A stretch of 5,572 nucleotides of DNA from an uncultured Chloroflexota bacterium (GCA_903915565.1 CAIWTG010000178.1:1-5572), one strand, 5' to 3'; shown: positions 1 through 5,572, numbered from the stretch's first letter. Notes: generated by a model not told the origin, from the sequence alone. Numbers and translations: made by a program.

Positions 1-648
1 AGCCCCCTCAACCCCTATTTTCTGTAATACAGTTAAGTGGTCTATCGTCGCAATACCGCCGGCCGCAATTACCGGCAAACCAATTTCATCAATCAATCCC
101 GATATCGCGGTAAAATTCGGCTCCGTAAGCGTGCCATCGCGTTCAATATCGGTATAGATGAAACGTGACACTCCTTTTCGGGCCATGGCCTGCGCTAAGG
201 CTATTGCCGTCATACCTGTATCTTGTACCCAACCGCGTGTCGCCACCATACCGTTGCGCGCATCAATGGCGACGACTATTGACTCCTGATAGCGCCGGCA
301 GGCCTCGCCAACGAGTTGCGGATTCTCTACCGCCGCTGTCCCGATAACCACCCGGTCAAGACCGATTTTCAGCAGCGTTTCTATTGTTTCAATGTTTCTA
401 ATGCCGCCGCCCAGCTGCACCGGTATCAGCAGCGCGCTGGCAATATTCGTTATTATCTCCAAATTGCCAATTTCACCCGTCGCGGCACCGTTAAGGTCGA
501 CCAAATGGAGACGTGGCGCACCCATCGACTGCCATTTTAGAGCCACATCCAATGGGTCATCGGAAAAGACCGTCTCCTGCGCATAATCGCCCTGGTAAAG
601 GCGCACGCATCTTCCATCGCGGATATCTATAGAAGGTATAACGTCTAT
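1..648 (-). CDS. hisA: HisA, phosphoribosyl-formimino-AICAR-phosphate isomerase (ProFAR isomerase), C-terminus cut by window edge
   Basis: Cytosolic (beta/alpha)8-barrel enzyme that isomerises ProFAR to PRFAR, the fourth step of histidine biosynthesis. The 216 visible codons cover all but about the last 25 residues of a usual ~240-residue HisA. Seen motifs: IPSIDI with Asp8, the phosphate-binding LGGGIR (79-84), VVAIDAR with Asp129, RGW at 138-140, TDIERDG (166-172) and AAGGI (195-199). Asp8 and Asp129 match the two catalytic aspartates of the family. HisF is excluded because it begins differently (IPCLDV) and lacks the RGW segment. No ATG, GTG or TTG lies in frame between the upstream stop (667-669) and the motif. 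The start is placed at ATA 646-648 because this puts the catalytic Asp at exactly position 8, as in known HisA proteins, with a Shine-Dalgarno just upstream. The first ordinary start, GTG at 604-606, would remove Asp8. The gene is divergent from the pan operon. Family assignment is very sure; the start is inferred. Confidence 0.96.
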   Translation of the reverse strand, partial: MDVIPSIDIRDGRCVRLYQGDYAQETVFSDDPLDVALKWQSMGAPRLHLVDLNGAATGEIGNLEIITNIASALLIPVQLGGGIRNIETIETLLKIGLDRVVIGTAAVENPQLVGEACRRYQESIVVAIDARNGMVATRGWVQDTGMTAIALAQAMARKGVSRFIYTDIERDGTLTEPNFTAISGLIDEIGLPVIAAGGIATIDHLTVLQKIGVEGA

Positions 649-663
649 TTTCGGCCTCTTTCT
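646..663 (-). promoter_or_regulatory. hisA: Ribosome binding site and ATA start codon of hisA
   Basis: Read on the minus strand, AGAAAGAGG (655-663) is followed by six bases and then ATA (646-648). The purine run is a plausible Shine-Dalgarno at normal spacing for this ATA and for no other nearby codon. An in-frame TGA at 667-669 closes the frame upstream, and none of the intervening codons (TAT, AGA, AAG, AGG, CCG, AAA) is a usual start. Confidence 0.6.
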
Positions 664-681
664 ATATCAATTTATACTGAA

Positions 682-711
682 ATTATAGCACCTGGGAAAC
701 CTTTACACCAA
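682..711 (-). promoter_or_regulatory. Predicted extended -10 promoter for hisA
   Basis: On the minus strand, TGCTATAAT (682-690) is a consensus -10 with the extended TGn element. A partial -35, TTGGTG (706-711), lies 18 bases upstream. Transcription would start near 675, giving a 5' leader of about 27 bases before the ATA start of hisA. The weak -35 is typical of extended -10 promoters. Inferred from sequence only. Confidence 0.6.
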
Positions 712-739
712 GTTGTGATGACATTGTAATCTCCTCTCA

Positions 740-768
740 TTGACAATTGGCGAACGCAGTAATATAAT
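740..768 (+). promoter_or_regulatory. Consensus sigma-70/SigA promoter of the pantothenate operon
   Basis: TTGACA (740-745) and TATAAT (763-768) are separated by exactly 17 bases, a perfect match to the housekeeping consensus. The predicted transcription start is near 774-776, which is the first base or two of the first leader hairpin. A promoter this strong followed by an attenuator suggests control after initiation rather than by an activator. I see no clear operator palindrome over it. Confidence 0.9.
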
Positions 769-773
769 ATTAG

Positions 774-856
774 TGACCATTGACCGTAAGGCAATGAGTT
801 GGTAGCTTTCACCTTAACAAATAAAAGTCGCTTGGATCGGAAACGACCGAGACGGC
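774..856 (+). promoter_or_regulatory. Tandem pan RNA motif (candidate riboswitch) in the pantothenate operon leader
   Basis: Two hairpins share one plan: a 4-bp lower stem, a bulged A on the 3' side, a 5-bp stem, a bulged A on the 5' side, a short upper stem and a GNRA tetraloop. Copy 1 (774-801): lower stem 774-777/798-801 (two G-U pairs), bulged A797, CATTG 778-782 with CAATG 792-796, bulged A783, CC/GG, loop GTAA (786-789). Copy 2 (827-856): GTCG 827-830 with CGGC 853-856, bulged A852, CTTGG 831-835 with CCGAG 847-851, bulged A836, TCG/CGA, loop GAAA (840-843). As I recall it, the published pan motif is a hairpin with two conserved bulged adenosines, often in tandem, upstream of panB/C/D operons in Chloroflexi, Firmicutes and Deltaproteobacteria. 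Structure and downstream genes both fit. The ligand is not known to me. Confidence 0.88.
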
Positions 857-876
857 AAAAGAGTCCAGGAATCATG

Positions 877-906
877 CCCTCTTGATTGTTTTCGAGAGGG
901 TTTTTT
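877..906 (+). terminator. Intrinsic terminator (attenuator) ahead of the pantothenate operon
   Basis: CCCTCTTGA (877-885) pairs with TCGAGAGGG (892-900) in a 9-bp stem with one G-U pair and a 6-base loop, followed directly by six T's (901-906). It lies after the tandem pan hairpins and 16 bases before the first start codon, so it would stop transcription of the operon unless prevented from forming. This is the usual arrangement of a transcription-attenuating riboswitch. Confidence 0.88.
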
Positions 907-921
907 GTTGTAGGTAGACAA

Positions 922-1800
922 ATGTTAAAGCTAGGTTTCATCGGAGCTGGAAAAGTCGGCACCGCCCTGGCGGTTCTCCTGAACCGCAAGGGTTATACGG
1001 TGGCGGCTGTTTATGACCAGTCTCATGAGCCTGCCGAAAGACTGAAGGCTCTGGTTGACACCTGCCGCGTTATGACCACCAGCCAGCAGGTAGCCGATGC
1101 GTCCGACCTGACTTTCATCACCACCCCCGATGCTTTCATCGAATCTGTAGCCTCCCGGATTAAGTGGACCCCCGGTTATAACGTTGTTCATTGCAGCGGC
1201 GCCGATTCTACGGCTATCCTGAATAAAGCCCGCCAGCAAGGCGCATCCGTTGGAGTTTTTCATCCCCTCCAGACCTTCGCCGGCTTACAGCAGGCTATCG
1301 AAAACATCCCCGGTACAACCTTCGCCATAGAATCCGAAGAACCCCTCCTAAGCAAACTAAAAGAAATGGCTGTAGCGTTAGGGGGCAACTTTATCCAGCT
1401 TAAAGCCAGTGATAAAGTCGCTTACCACGCCGCTGCTGTTTTCGCCAGCAACTATCTCGTAACTCTGGTTAAAATGTCCTCCGACCTCTGGCGGACTTTT
1501 TCTATTCCCTCCGACCAGGCAATCAAAGCCCTCCTCCCATTAATGCGGGGCACGCTGCATAATATTGAAACCATCGGCTTACCGCAGTGTTTAACCGGTC
1601 CCATCGCCCGTGGCGATACCGGAACGATACAAAAACACCTCAATGATATTGTTGATAAAACACCCGCTTTACTCAATTCATATAAAGAACTGGGTTTACA
1701 GACAATTCCCATCGCTTTAGCCAAAGGTAGTATTGATAAAAAACAAGCTAGAGAGATGGAAACATTAATCAAAAATACTTATACAAGGGGAATGCCATGA
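922..1800 (+). CDS. Rossmann-like/DUF2520 oxidoreductase, probable ketopantoate reductase (PanG-like)
   Basis: 292-residue NAD(P)-dependent oxidoreductase of the 6-phosphogluconate-dehydrogenase-like fold. The N-terminal Rossmann domain has GAGKVG at 8-13 in the first beta-alpha-beta unit. Family-typical motifs follow: HCSGADS from His90, HPLQTF at 114-119 and a KVAYHAAAVFASNY segment (165-178) that begins the helical C-terminal DUF2520 domain. The start is ATG 922, which places the glycine motif at the normal distance from the N-terminus. The frame stays open upstream to a TTG at 886, but that lies inside the terminator hairpin. Its role is inferred: it heads an operon with panD, panB and panC, which lacks only a ketopantoate reductase (panE). 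PanG, an alternative ketopantoate reductase described in Francisella, is as I recall related to this family. It would reduce ketopantoate to pantoate with NAD(P)H in the cytosol. Fold assignment is firm; the reaction is probable. Confidence 0.85.
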   Translation: MLKLGFIGAGKVGTALAVLLNRKGYTVAAVYDQSHEPAERLKALVDTCRVMTTSQQVADASDLTFITTPDAFIESVASRIKWTPGYNVVHCSGADSTAILNKARQQGASVGVFHPLQTFAGLQQAIENIPGTTFAIESEEPLLSKLKEMAVALGGNFIQLKASDKVAYHAAAVFASNYLVTLVKMSSDLWRTFSIPSDQAIKALLPLMRGTLHNIETIGLPQCLTGPIARGDTGTIQKHLNDIVDKTPALLNSYKELGLQTIPIALAKGSIDKKQAREMETLIKNTYTRGMP

Positions 1801-2168
1801 GAATGATGCTGAAAAGTAAAATCCACCGGGCTACAGTTACCGACGCCAACATCAATTATGAAGGCAGCATAACCATTGACACGAAGCTGATGAAGGCAGC
1901 GGATATCGTCGCCTACGAGCAGGTACACGTTCTGAACGTCAATAACGGCGCCCGCTTTACTACCTACGCTATTGAGGGTAAGGAAGGCAGCGGCGATATT
2001 TGCCTGAACGGAGCCGCCGCTAGACTTGGCGTCAAGGGCGACCTGGTTATCATTTTAACCTATACTGATATCCCTGATTCCCAGTTGAAAGATTACAAAC
2101 CCTGTATCGTGCATGTTAACACTAAGAACGAAATAACTACCAAACTCGATGAGAAAGTCTTCAATTAA
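1797..2168 (+). CDS. panD: PanD, aspartate 1-decarboxylase (pyruvoyl-dependent)
   Basis: Decarboxylates L-aspartate to beta-alanine, the amine half of pantothenate. The 123 residues match the usual length of about 126. The proenzyme self-cleaves at Gly23-Ser24 in the YEGS motif, and Ser24 becomes the pyruvoyl cofactor (Gly24-Ser25 in E. coli numbering). Other family residues are visible: Lys8 in SKIHRATVT, Arg53, Thr56 and Tyr57 in NNGARFTTY, and CLNGAAAR. Lys8, Arg53, Thr56 and Tyr57 correspond to E. coli Lys9, Arg54, Thr57 and Tyr58. The ATG at 1797 overlaps the stop of the DUF2520 gene as ATGA, with AAGGGG six bases upstream (1785-1790). ATGs at 1803 and 1806 are possible but less well spaced. 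The overlap implies translational coupling with the reductase. PanD normally acts as a tetramer; the maturation factor PanZ is not seen here and is not found in most bacteria. Confidence 0.97.
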   Translation: MRMMLKSKIHRATVTDANINYEGSITIDTKLMKAADIVAYEQVHVLNVNNGARFTTYAIEGKEGSGDICLNGAAARLGVKGDLVIILTYTDIPDSQLKDYKPCIVHVNTKNEITTKLDEKVFN

Positions 2169-2177
2169 GGAGGCGTC

Positions 2178-3008
2178 ATGCGAGTTACTATCAGTCAAAT
2201 TAAAGCCATGAAACAAAAAGGTGAGAAGATTACCATGCTCACCGCTTATGACTACACGACCGCCAAAATCGTTGATGCCGTCGGCGTTCCCCTGATTTTG
2301 GTTGGCGATAGCCTGGGCACTGTCGTCCTCGGCTATGATTCTACGGTTCCTGTAACCCTTGACGTCATGCTGCATCACACCAGGGCTGTCGTTAGAGGCG
2401 CTAAGAATGCCCTCGTCGTCGGCGACATGCCTTTCATGACTTATCAAATCAGCCCAGAAGAAGCCATCCGTAACGCCGGTCGCTTCCTGCAGGAAACCGG
2501 TTGCCAGGCTGTTAAACTGGAGGGTGGGGTTACCATGGCGGAAACCGTGAAGATGATTGTTGACCGGGGTATACCGGTTATGGGGCATCTGGGACTAACT
2601 CCCCAATCCATCAACCAGCTCGGCGGCCACAAAATTCAGGGTAAAACCCCTGAATCTGCCAAGCGTCTTTTAGAAGATGCTATCGCCATAGACCAGGCTG
2701 GAGCCTTTGGAGTTGTGCTGGAAACAGTTCCGGCGCCTCTCGCCGCTTTCATTTCTAAAAAAATCAGCATTCCCACTATCGGTATCGGCGCCGGCGTCGG
2801 CTGTGATGGCCAGGTGCAGGTGATTAATGACATCCTCGGTTCATATACCGACTTCGTCCCCAAACACACTAAACAGTATGCCAATCTTGCCGGCGTCATG
2901 ACGGAAGCCATTTCTCAATATTATAACGATGTTAAAAATGGTAAATTCCCTACCGATGCCCAGAGTTTCCCTATGGACGAAAGCATACTAACCAATCTCG
3001 GTAAATAA
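2178..3008 (+). CDS. panB: PanB, 3-methyl-2-oxobutanoate hydroxymethyltransferase (ketopantoate hydroxymethyltransferase)
   Basis: Transfers a hydroxymethyl group from 5,10-methylene-tetrahydrofolate to alpha-ketoisovalerate to make ketopantoate, the first committed step of pantothenate synthesis. The 276 residues form a full-length (beta/alpha)8 barrel. Visible landmarks: TAYDY (22-26), LVGDSLG with Asp44, VVGDMPF with Asp83, VKLEGG with Glu115, GHLGLTPQS (136-144) and VLETVP with Glu182. Asp44, Asp83 and Glu115 align with the Mg2+-binding region, and Glu182 with the catalytic Glu181 of E. coli PanB. GIGAGVGCDGQV near residues 207-218 is also typical. The start ATG 2178 follows a strong AAGGAGG (2167-2173) that overlaps the panD stop codon; the intergenic gap is 9 bases, so the gene is in one operon with panD. 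The C-terminus extends beyond the E. coli protein by about a dozen residues, which is common outside enterobacteria. Confidence 0.98.
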   Translation: MRVTISQIKAMKQKGEKITMLTAYDYTTAKIVDAVGVPLILVGDSLGTVVLGYDSTVPVTLDVMLHHTRAVVRGAKNALVVGDMPFMTYQISPEEAIRNAGRFLQETGCQAVKLEGGVTMAETVKMIVDRGIPVMGHLGLTPQSINQLGGHKIQGKTPESAKRLLEDAIAIDQAGAFGVVLETVPAPLAAFISKKISIPTIGIGAGVGCDGQVQVINDILGSYTDFVPKHTKQYANLAGVMTEAISQYYNDVKNGKFPTDAQSFPMDESILTNLGK

Positions 3009-3032
3009 CGATATATATTATGTGAGTAAAAG

Positions 3033-3064
3033 AAAGAGTCCCGGCCAAAATCGGGACTCTTTTT
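3033..3064 (+). terminator. Intrinsic terminator between panB and panC
   Basis: AAAGAGTCCCG (3033-3043) pairs perfectly with CGGGACTCTTT (3052-3062) around an 8-base loop; the run of T's 3060-3064 overlaps the end of the stem. The 11-bp stem is strong. It sits 24 bases after the panB stop and 27 before panC, within the 83-base gap. On the opposite strand the hairpin is followed by TTTC then TTTT, so it could work both ways, but no minus-strand gene ends here. Confidence 0.85.
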
Positions 3065-3091
3065 ATATGACGAATTTTGTGAGGTATCGAT

Positions 3092-3925
3092 ATGCAGGTT
3101 ATTAAGACCATTGATGAGATGCGTCAGGCAAGGAAGGCATCTAAGAAATCGTTGGGTTTTGTGCCGACTATGGGCTATCTCCACGAAGGTCACCTATCGT
3201 TAGTCCGCAAAGCTAAAGATGACAATAAGCTGGTAGCCGTCAGTATTTTTGTTAATCCCACGCAGTTCGGACCCAAGGAAGACTTTAAAAATTATCCTCG
3301 CGATACCGAACGCGACCTGGCTATGCTTAAACCCCTCACCGATTATGTTTTTATGCCCTCTGACGAAGAAATGTACCCGGCCAGTTACGATACGTGGGTA
3401 GACGTTAAAGGTGTCACCGATGTTCTGGAAGGGTCGGCGCGCCCGGGGCATTTCCGCGGCGTTAGCACCGTCGTTCTTAAGCTTTTCAACATCGTTGAAC
3501 CGACGCGGGCTTACTTCGGACAAAAAGACGCCCAGCAGGTTGCTGTCATCAACAAAATGGTTAAAGACCTTAATATGAACCTGAAAGTTATAACCTGCCC
3601 TACTTTACGAGAGCCTGACGGACTGGCGATGAGCAGCCGCAATACCTACCTTACCCCCGAACAGCGCCGGGCGTCACCTGTGCTTTACCAGGCACTAAAT
3701 TTAGCTAAAGAACTGGCAAGTCAGGGAGAATGGGACGCTGTTGCTATACGTAAAGAAATGACTAAGCTCATCCAGAAAGAAAATATAGCAGACATTGAAT
3801 ATATCAGTATCGCTGACAATGAGACATTAAAGGAAATTCACCGTATAAAATATCCAGCTCTTGTTTCGATGGCGGTAAAGTTCGGCAGGACGCGCCTTAT
3901 TGACAATATGGTGCTGGACAAATAG
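3092..3925 (+). CDS. panC: PanC, pantothenate synthetase (pantoate--beta-alanine ligase)
   Basis: Condenses pantoate with beta-alanine using ATP through a pantoyl-adenylate intermediate, the last step of pantothenate synthesis. The 277 residues are the usual family length. Motifs in order: PTMGYLHEGHLSL (25-37), the HIGH-type nucleotide-binding signature with His31 and His34; FVNPTQF (53-59); PGHFRGV (118-124); YFGQKDAQQ (141-149), for ATP and pantoate contacts; and GLAMSSRN (177-184), the KMSKS-like loop. The C-terminal part (from about 187) is the smaller dimerisation and lid domain. The start ATG 3092 follows TGAGGT (3080-3085) at six bases. It lies downstream of panB on the same strand but across an intrinsic terminator. 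Expression therefore needs read-through or its own promoter, and I find no convincing promoter in the gap. It converges on aroF, with 13 bases between the two stops. Confidence 0.98.
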   Translation: MQVIKTIDEMRQARKASKKSLGFVPTMGYLHEGHLSLVRKAKDDNKLVAVSIFVNPTQFGPKEDFKNYPRDTERDLAMLKPLTDYVFMPSDEEMYPASYDTWVDVKGVTDVLEGSARPGHFRGVSTVVLKLFNIVEPTRAYFGQKDAQQVAVINKMVKDLNMNLKVITCPTLREPDGLAMSSRNTYLTPEQRRASPVLYQALNLAKELASQGEWDAVAIRKEMTKLIQKENIADIEYISIADNETLKEIHRIKYPALVSMAVKFGRTRLIDNMVLDK

Positions 3926-3938
3926 TCGTTTTTACCGG

Positions 3939-4955
3939 TTATATGGACCGGCCCACAGCCTTCGCAATCACACGCAATTCATTCATCAAGCGCGTGAAAT
4001 CTGACGTTGACAGCGACTGAAATCCGTCTACCAAAGCCTCTTTAGGATTGGGGTGTACTTCAATAAGCAGTCCATCTGCCCCCGCTGCTACCGCTGCTTT
4101 AGCTATCGCTGGAACCAGTGTGTAATTACCCGCTGCATGGGATGGGTCAACGTTAACCGGCAGGTGGCTGTTCTTTTTTAGAACAGGTATCGCCGAAATA
4201 TCCAGTGAAAAGCGTACACTGTCTTCGAATGTCCTAATGCCCCGCTCGCAGAGGATAACCTGGTGGTTCCCCTCCGCCAAAAGATAATCGGCGGCGGTGA
4301 GCCATTCGGTAATCGTGCAGGAAAAGCCGCGTTTTAGTACTACCGGATGCTGACTTTTTCCAGCCTCAGTTAATAATGCGAAATTTTGCATATTCCGCGA
4401 CCCGATTTGCAGTATGTCGGCATAAGATGACACGAGCGATACATCCTGGGGATTAACAACCTCGGTGACTATTGGCATGCCGAATTCTTTCCTGGCTTTA
4501 GCCAACAGTTCTAAACCCTCTTTTTGCAGTCCCTGAAAACTAAACGGAGAAGTCCGTGGTTTGAAAGCGCCCCCTCGCAAGATGCTGGCTCCAGCCTTTT
4601 TTACCGCCTCGGCTGCCTGCATCAACTGTTTTTCGCTCTCTACAGCGCACGGCCCAGCCATGACAATTATTTTTTCTCCGCCTATTTTTATACCACCACA
4701 ATCCACTATCGTGTCTTTATGACGAAAGGCGCGCGAAGCCAGTTTGTAAGGCTTCATAATTCGAGTGACGTTTTCAACGCCAGGCAGTATCGCAAAGATA
4801 TCCGTGGCTATCTGTCCTGTGTTACTGCCCAATATCGCCACGACGGTTTTATCCGTGCCAACGTTAAGCTGAACGCCCAGGTCTAACGATTTTGCTTTTT
4901 GCACCACGTCGTCGACCTCTTTTTTGGCGGCGCCGGTGCGCATTTCTATTATCAT
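3939..4955 (-). CDS. aroF: 3-deoxy-7-phosphoheptulonate (DAHP) synthase, Thermotoga-type with N-terminal regulatory domain
   Basis: Condenses phosphoenolpyruvate with erythrose 4-phosphate to DAHP, the first step of the shikimate pathway to aromatic amino acids. At 338 residues it has the same length as the T. maritima enzyme as I recall it. Residues 1-70 form a ferredoxin-like (ACT-like) regulatory domain ending in RIMKPYKLASR. The (beta/alpha)8 catalytic barrel follows: MAGPCAVE with metal-ligand Cys103, LRGGAFKPRTSP (126-137), LQIGSRNMQNF, VVLKRGF, ILCERGIRTFE, and VDPSHAAG and IEVHPNP carrying the conserved His and Glu ligands. In relatives the N-terminal domain mediates Tyr/Phe feedback inhibition, so allosteric control is likely. 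The start ATG at 4955 shares ATGA with the stop of the upstream DUF998 gene, and AGGAA (4957-4961) lies just before it. A Met at residue 5 is a less likely start, because the relative also begins MIV. No terminator with a T-run is seen after the stop. Confidence 0.97.
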   Translation of the reverse strand: MIIEMRTGAAKKEVDDVVQKAKSLDLGVQLNVGTDKTVVAILGSNTGQIATDIFAILPGVENVTRIMKPYKLASRAFRHKDTIVDCGGIKIGGEKIIVMAGPCAVESEKQLMQAAEAVKKAGASILRGGAFKPRTSPFSFQGLQKEGLELLAKARKEFGMPIVTEVVNPQDVSLVSSYADILQIGSRNMQNFALLTEAGKSQHPVVLKRGFSCTITEWLTAADYLLAEGNHQVILCERGIRTFEDSVRFSLDISAIPVLKKNSHLPVNVDPSHAAGNYTLVPAIAKAAVAAGADGLLIEVHPNPKEALVDGFQSLSTSDFTRLMNELRVIAKAVGRSI

Positions 4956-5572
4956 TCTTCCTGACTCTTGATTTTGGATTTCCTCTTCAGCGAAATAATA
5001 AACATATTAACTGCCGCAATTTCAATCCAGATAATAGCGTTAGCTACCAGCAGTCGCTCGAAAAGACCGAACAGGAAATCACCTTCTGGTAAAACTTTAA
5101 TTGTAACCACTAGAATAACCCCTATGATGAACGTGATTAACGTATAAACATGTAAATATTTCCAATTTCGGTCTCTTTTTATGCTCGGTATGAGACACAA
5201 AATAGCGATCGGGAATAGAACAAAAGTAGTGCTGGAAACAAATCCGTGGATTCTACCTTCTAAAGTGCGAGCGGCATCGCTGGCACCGGCAACATCGGTA
5301 TGGAAAGCGCCGACAAGAAGCATCGCAAAACCGAAAAACACAAAAATACCGATACCCAGATAAAACCATCTGATGCCCCTTTTGATATTTAAAAGCAGAC
5401 CAGCCGTGAATACCTCCACCAGCAAACCAAGCACCAGGAACCCTATGGTTTGAATCCAGCCGACGTTCGTCAATGCCAGACTGCTGATGGAATCATGCAC
5501 AATGCTATACCCCGGGCTGGCTAATCCGGCCGAAATGTCGCTAATGGAAAGCACGAACGGACCTACGATACC
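4952..5572 (-). CDS. DUF998 family integral membrane protein, N-terminus cut by window edge
   Basis: The 206 visible residues are highly hydrophobic, with about six membrane segments. The first is partial (GIVGPFVLSISDISAGL at the edge). The others are near residues 40-62, 68-89, 114-134, 143-165 and 173-196, followed by a basic tail (SLKRKSKIKSQEE). The pattern GLASPGYS...DSISSLAL after the first helix, with GAFHTD and GRIHGF between helices 3 and 4, is typical of DUF998 proteins, whose function is unknown. The frame is open to base 5572. The GTG at 5554 is therefore probably internal, since the codons upstream of it (GIVGPF) continue the family's first helix. The stop overlaps the aroF start as ATGA, so the two genes are probably co-transcribed and translationally coupled. 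No functional link to aromatic synthesis is evident. Family assignment is by recognition of the pattern. Confidence 0.82.
   Translation of the reverse strand, partial: GIVGPFVLSISDISAGLASPGYSIVHDSISSLALTNVGWIQTIGFLVLGLLVEVFTAGLLLNIKRGIRWFYLGIGIFVFFGFAMLLVGAFHTDVAGASDAARTLEGRIHGFVSSTTFVLFPIAILCLIPSIKRDRNWKYLHVYTLITFIIGVILVVTIKVLPEGDFLFGLFERLLVANAIIWIEIAAVNMFIISLKRKSKIKSQEE

Noticed and set aside
165..586. Plus-strand open frames opposite hisA
   Set aside because: They overlap each other and lie antisense to a clear HisA with all motifs intact.
793..806. Tiny ORF ATG AGT TGG TAG in the leader, suggesting a tryptophan-type leader peptide attenuator
   Set aside because: Three codons with no Shine-Dalgarno, overlapping the stem of pan copy 1. 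The structured RNA explains the region better.
861..885. PyrR-like binding sequence (AGTCCAGG) in the leader
   Set aside because: It resembles the PyrR core only in part and lacks the expected loop structure. No pyrimidine genes follow, and the operon is for pantothenate.
886..921. In-frame TTG at 886 as the start of the DUF2520 protein, adding 12 residues
   Set aside because: It lies in the loop of the attenuator hairpin and would place part of the coding sequence inside the terminator. ATG 922 gives the normal distance to the GAGKVG motif and has a purine-rich site (AGGTAG) upstream.
672..989. Minus-strand open frame of about 105 codons across the intergenic region
   Set aside because: It runs antisense through the pan promoter, pan RNA, terminator and start of the DUF2520 gene, and its translation shows no recognisable family or domain pattern.
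2055..2588. Minus-strand open frame of 177 codons opposite panD and panB
   Set aside because: It is a shadow of panB/panD, whose conserved motifs are intact on the plus strand. The translation is low in recognisable features.
3935..3951. CCGGT/ACCGG hairpin between the panC and aroF stops as a bidirectional terminator
   Set aside because: The stem is only 5 bp and neither strand has a T-run after it (the T's precede it on the plus strand).

Overview
This is a bacterial chromosome segment of biosynthetic genes. The Thermotoga-type DAHP synthase, the HisA sequence and a pan RNA leader would fit Chloroflexota, perhaps a Dehalococcoidia-like lineage. That assignment comes from remembered similarity and the reported distribution of the pan motif, not from a search, and a Firmicute or deltaproteobacterium is not excluded.

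Layout: (1) 1-648, minus strand: hisA (histidine biosynthesis), running off the left edge. It has no ATG, GTG or TTG where the protein should begin and appears to start on ATA. (2) 649-921: a divergent intergenic region. It holds an extended -10 promoter firing left into hisA and a consensus sigma-70 promoter firing right. The rightward promoter drives a structured leader of two similar hairpins, each with two bulged A's and a GNRA loop, followed by an intrinsic terminator. This matches the tandem pan RNA motif, a candidate riboswitch class of pantothenate operons. (3) 922-3925, plus strand: the pantothenate cluster, comprising a Rossmann/DUF2520 reductase, panD, panB and panC. The first three are tightly packed (ATGA overlap, then 9 bases). 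An 83-base gap with a strong intrinsic terminator separates panB from panC. (4) 3939-5572, minus strand, convergent with panC: aroF (DAHP synthase, first step of the shikimate pathway). A DUF998 membrane protein lies upstream of it, overlaps its start by ATGA and runs off the right edge.

Pathway logic: PanB makes ketopantoate and PanD makes beta-alanine. A ketopantoate reductase is needed to make pantoate, and PanC joins pantoate to beta-alanine to give pantothenate. No classical panE is visible, and the DUF2520 protein at the head of the operon is the natural candidate for that step. The RNA leader with its terminator would let the cell attenuate the whole set in response to a signal not yet known to me.

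The most notable items are the tandem pan RNA with its attenuator, the probable PanG-like reductase, the ATA start of hisA, and the terminator inside the pan cluster. I see no mobile elements, CRISPR arrays, tRNA or rRNA genes, and no wholly new system.
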